64,000 nt of DNA, from assembly GCF_030161395.1 (NCBI RefSeq), contig NZ_BSST01000001.1, positions 3,100,001-3,164,000 on the forward strand. Reading direction: 5' to 3'. How positions within the stretch are numbered: the stretch's first letter is position 1; each line of letters begins with the position of its first letter. A program made the position numbers and the translations under genes. The notes beneath the pieces are model-generated. The model ran no database searches and was not told the DNA's origin. It was given only the letters and a program-made list of their open reading frames with translations. Below are positions 60,992-64,000 of the stretch, piece after piece. Origin of the DNA: Thalassotalea insulae (GTDB lineage: Bacteria; Pseudomonadota; Gammaproteobacteria; Enterobacterales; Alteromonadaceae).

Positions 60992-61669
60992 TTAAAAATG
61001 ATATTTCACGAGCAAATTAACATTGTTTTCATCTACGTCTTTAATGCCGTATTTGTTTAACCAAAATACGTATTCAATACCGATATAAAATTTGTTTTTT
61101 AAATTCATCGCCTCGCCAATATTGTATTTAAGTTGGGAAGTTAAATTCATCGTGGTGTGGCTGTCATCGGTTGATGAAACATAATCGATAAAGCCATCGT
61201 ACATCAATGGACCAATCGGCACCGCCCAACTTAAGGTTGACTGCATCGCGTTATCGCCAAAGTCGTTATTTTTATGGTAAAAGTTCGCTTTAAAATAGAG
61301 AAAATGCGGAATTTTTAAATTAGTGCCAACGCCTATGAGATAATTAGTAAAGTTTTCACCAACTTCTGCGGTGGTTGCCAAATAGATATTTTCTAAAAAA
61401 TCGTTTTGATAGTTAGAAAGTTGCCAGCGCGGGGAAAATTCGGCATAAGTTTCACGGTCACCATTATTTGAATGTAGGCGATCAACAAACAGGAAACTGT
61501 CACCCCAGCTATAGCCAGCTGCATGTTCAAAGGTAAAGACAGTGCGGTTATTGTCTCCCACTTCATAGTCATTACCTTGCAGTAAGGTGGCGCTAATATC
61601 AGACCAAAGCACTTCAGCCTGACATTGCAGCGTTAACAGCAACGAAAACATTGCAATAAGTTGTTTCAT
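60992..61669 (-). CDS. Tsx/OmpK-family outer-membrane channel
   Basis: 225 residues with a signal peptide (LIAMFSLLLTLQCQAE). The body is a small 12-strand barrel: VFTFEHAAGYSWGDSFLFVD is the hallmark region of the nucleoside-channel Tsx/OmpK family, and it ends VNLLVKYHF with the terminal Phe. Tsx admits nucleosides; OmpK-like members are less defined. The gene begins 11 bp after the chemoreceptor gene in the same direction, suggesting that uptake and chemotaxis toward the same compound are linked. Confidence 0.88.
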   Translation of the reverse strand: MKQLIAMFSLLLTLQCQAEVLWSDISATLLQGNDYEVGDNNRTVFTFEHAAGYSWGDSFLFVDRLHSNNGDRETYAEFSPRWQLSNYQNDFLENIYLATTAEVGENFTNYLIGVGTNLKIPHFLYFKANFYHKNNDFGDNAMQSTLSWAVPIGPLMYDGFIDYVSSTDDSHTTMNLTSQLKYNIGEAMNLKNKFYIGIEYVFWLNKYGIKDVDENNVNLLVKYHF

Positions 61670-61680
61670 CTTAATATCCC

Positions 61681-63645
61681 TTATTCAGTTTTAAATTGTG
61701 CTACTAGTTGCGCAAGTTGTTGTTTTTGTTCTTCAAGCTCGTTCATTACTGCTGCGGTGTTAGTCGATAAGGTGGAAATCTCGACCGCCATATCCGCTAT
61801 TTTAGTGACATTTTGATTTAATTCACTAATTACGCTCGATTGCTCCTGGGTGGCAGTGGCAACCTGAGTATTCATCGCGGTAATTTCAATGATCTCGCTA
61901 ACGACTTCTTGTAATAACTCTTTTGCGCCAGTAGTTTTATCCAGTCCTTGGCTCGCGAGTTCAGTATTGGCCTGCATTGCAGTTACGGTTTCATTGGCCT
62001 GAGTTTGCAGGCGCTGAATCACATCATTAATTTCCTGAGTTGAGGTTTGAGTGCGTCCGGCAAGGGTACGAACTTCATCGGCAACTACCGCAAAACCTCG
62101 GCCCTGTTCGCCAGCACGCGCTGCTTCAATCGCGGCGTTTAAAGCCAGCAGGTTAGTCTGTTCTGAAATACTGCTGATGGTGTCGACAACGGAGCTAATC
62201 GTTTGGGTTTGCTGAGCTAGCTCAGCTATTTTTTCTTGAGTGATACGGTTACTTTCCTGTAATTGTTGCATCACTTCACTGGTATCGTCAACTTGTTGAT
62301 TTGATGTGGTTATTTGTTGCTCTGAAACCTCTGTTTTGCTGGCGGTGTTAGAAGCTAACTCACTGACTTCTTGAATACTGTGACTCATTTCATTTGTGGC
62401 AGTGGCAACAGAATCAGATTCAACTTGCTGACTTTTCACTAGTTCACTAACGGTGTCTGCCATTTCTGTTAGCTGGATAAAGGATGAGTCCATAATGTGT
62501 TCTGTTTGTTTGATTTCAATCATTATGTCTCTAACTTTGGCAATAATCGCATTGAATCCTTTGGCGAGCAGGCCTAATTCATCACCCCGGCTATCGTCTA
62601 GTTTTTGCGTTAAATCGCCACCTTTACCAGCCATTTCCAGTAACTTCTCGCCTATGTGTAATATAGGTTTAGTAATGCGGTTGGCAAGTAGCACCATTAA
62701 AAAGATAAATATCGCGACAATAACAAAGTTTAGTATGGCTGTTTGGGTCAGTGCCGCATGTATTTTGGATAAGGGTTCTGCTTTTGGCAGCATGGCAATG
62801 ATTTTCCAGTTGAGTTCAGGTAAGCCTACGCTAGCAACGTAATATTCTTCTCCTTGATAATAAACTTCATCAAAAACATAACCGGCATTTGTGGTGAGCA
62901 GTTTAGTTGAAGCGTTAGAAAAACCGTCAAACTGTTTTAATTGTTTTTGCACTAGCGTAGAAAGTTTCGGGTGAATAATCACTTCACCTTGCTGATTAGT
63001 AACAAATACATAGCCTTGTTCGCCTATTTTATTGCTCAGGATATCGGCGCTGATCTCGTCAACCGCATAACCAAGTCCTGCAACGGCTATGTTATTTCCT
63101 TGGTGTTTGACCCGATAATTAACAAATGCGGTAAGTTTAGTGGTGCCTTTTTCAATATCAAAAGATATTTCAAATGGTTTATCACTATTAATAAATTGAT
63201 AAAACCAGCCGTCATTTTGTTGGCTTACCTGACGTGTTATACCATCTTGGGTATAGTAATTGCTGGAGAGATTCGACACCCAGAACACGGTTAAGGCATC
63301 GTTTTCTTTTTTCATATGCTGGAGAAATTTAATGACTTTTTCCTGTTCGTTTTGAGGTTCACCGGCAGCTGCCCAATCCAGTAAAAACTGATTTTGGGTG
63401 ATGGCTTTGGATAGCTCTAACGGCGTACTAAGTTGCTTACGAATACGGGCTTCAACTTTTGCCAGTTGATTCGGTAATAAGTCCTGTTCAATATTTTCGC
63501 GAAATACACTGCTAAAGATCAGATTGTTTAATGCAATACTCAAGATGGATAGGGTGATTAACGAGGTTGTAATCACGGCAATCAATGCTTTTCGAATAGA
63601 AATATTATTAGCCCAAGCGTTAATGTTCATTGCTATATTGTCCAA
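61681..63645 (-). CDS. Methyl-accepting chemotaxis protein with double Cache sensor
   Basis: 654 residues. Helix TM1 at ~17-38 (ALIAVITTSLITLSILSIAL), a ~260-residue periplasmic dCache-type domain (TVFWVSNLSSNYYTQDGITR, GYVFVTNQQGEVIIHP), TM2 at ~300-322, HAMP (NRITKPILHIGEKLLEMAGK), and the signalling domain whose tip reads ISEQTNLLALNAAIEAARAG, EQGRGFAVVADEVRTLAGRT. No C-terminal CheR-tethering pentapeptide is seen. It senses a small molecule in the periplasm and steers swimming through CheA; the adjacent Tsx/OmpK-like channel may admit the ligand. Confidence 0.94.
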   Translation of the reverse strand: MDNIAMNINAWANNISIRKALIAVITTSLITLSILSIALNNLIFSSVFRENIEQDLLPNQLAKVEARIRKQLSTPLELSKAITQNQFLLDWAAAGEPQNEQEKVIKFLQHMKKENDALTVFWVSNLSSNYYTQDGITRQVSQQNDGWFYQFINSDKPFEISFDIEKGTTKLTAFVNYRVKHQGNNIAVAGLGYAVDEISADILSNKIGEQGYVFVTNQQGEVIIHPKLSTLVQKQLKQFDGFSNASTKLLTTNAGYVFDEVYYQGEEYYVASVGLPELNWKIIAMLPKAEPLSKIHAALTQTAILNFVIVAIFIFLMVLLANRITKPILHIGEKLLEMAGKGGDLTQKLDDSRGDELGLLAKGFNAIIAKVRDIMIEIKQTEHIMDSSFIQLTEMADTVSELVKSQQVESDSVATATNEMSHSIQEVSELASNTASKTEVSEQQITTSNQQVDDTSEVMQQLQESNRITQEKIAELAQQTQTISSVVDTISSISEQTNLLALNAAIEAARAGEQGRGFAVVADEVRTLAGRTQTSTQEINDVIQRLQTQANETVTAMQANTELASQGLDKTTGAKELLQEVVSEIIEITAMNTQVATATQEQSSVISELNQNVTKIADMAVEISTLSTNTAAVMNELEEQKQQLAQLVAQFKTE

Positions 63646-63777
63646 AAGTTATTTTTTATTAGTATTGTCGAATATCAAGCAATTGCATAATTGCTTGAAT
63701 AAAAAGTAATTATCTTGTTTGAGTTTATGGCGCTAAACATAGATAATATGCGCCCCAATTTTTGTGTAAGAAAGATC

Positions 63778-64000
63778 ATGACAGAAAGAACTCATAAAAC
63801 CATTGAACAAGCTGAGCAAGAAGGCAAATACATACGTAAAGTACGTAGTTTTGTGAAGCGTGAAGGCAGATTAACTAAGGCTCAGGCTAGAGCGTTAGAA
63901 CTGTATTGGGGTGATATGGGGCTAAATCATCAAGATGGCATGATCGATATTAACACCCTGTTTGCTAATGATAATCCTGTCGTATTGGAAATTGGCTTTG
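63778..64000 (+). CDS. trmB: tRNA (guanine-N7-)-methyltransferase, N-terminal part (continues beyond window)
   Basis: The first 74 residues are visible: MTERTHKTIEQAEQEGKYIR, KVRSFVKREGRLTKAQARAL, the conserved ELYWGDMGL and the start of the SAM-binding motif VVLEIGFG. TrmB methylates G46 of tRNA. The start is the ATG at 63778, whose AAGAAAGATC leader gives a modest ribosome binding site. The gene runs off the right edge. It is divergent from the chemoreceptor gene. Confidence 0.95.
   Translation, partial: MTERTHKTIEQAEQEGKYIRKVRSFVKREGRLTKAQARALELYWGDMGLNHQDGMIDINTLFANDNPVVLEIGF

Overview
The window reads as chromosomal DNA of an AT-rich marine gammaproteobacterium, most likely of the Alteromonadales (Colwellia/Thalassotalea-like). 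The clues are paired TonB-dependent receptors, an Mtr-type multiheme respiratory locus, a PEP-CTERM protein, a pullulanase and the housekeeping genes mutY, yggX, yggL and trmB. The placement is inferred from gene content only.

Layout. 1-6.3 kb: the end of a FecR-like anti-sigma gene and two related TonB-dependent receptors, the second with an STN signalling domain. 6.4-17.6 kb: a hypothetical protein, glutaminase, a repetitive lipoprotein, a CadC-like one-component regulator facing an esterase/serine-hydrolase pair, and a large secreted pullulanase. 17.7-22.7 kb: a patchwork of small genes and wreckage. It has a lipocalin, an NTF2-like gene and a small membrane gene lying between integron attC-like sequences, a glutathionyl-hydroquinone reductase stump, a CDGSH-glutamate synthase fusion and an IS3 transposase scar. 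22.7-32.4 kb: a stress/envelope cluster (OmpA-like, DUF4398, lmo0937-type, Crp-like, SYLF, diguanylate cyclase, CsbD-like, CheB-CheR), including a 271-bp MITE.

32.6-42.7 kb is a stack of genomic islands on tRNA-Thr(TGT). The 3' end of the tRNA gene plus its terminator occurs four times in one orientation. The copies bound two one-gene segments (a DHDPS-family aldolase; a PEP-CTERM protein) and a 7-kb island. The 7-kb island holds a tightly packed operon encoding an HExxH protein, an unknown protein and a SIR2-domain protein, which is a candidate anti-phage defence system. It also holds a structured non-coding region resembling a group II intron fragment, an IS3-family element and the tyrosine integrase that the element truncated.

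42.7-64 kb: tRNA-Thr and tRNA-Phe, a TMEM165-like transporter gene and yggX. Next comes a sigma-54-type cluster (HlyD adaptor, ABC ATPase, two FtsX-type permeases, trypsin-like protease, NtrC-type regulator, histidine kinase) with a good -24/-12 promoter and a palindromic upstream site. It is followed by a VOC protein and mutY, then a complete extracellular electron transfer operon (MtrC-, MtrA- and MtrB-like, a diheme cytochrome and a CymA/NapC-like quinol dehydrogenase). The window ends with yggL, a Tsx/OmpK-like porin, a chemoreceptor and the start of trmB. The mutY-yggX and trmB-yggL neighbours, adjacent in E. coli, are here pushed apart by the efflux and Mtr loci.
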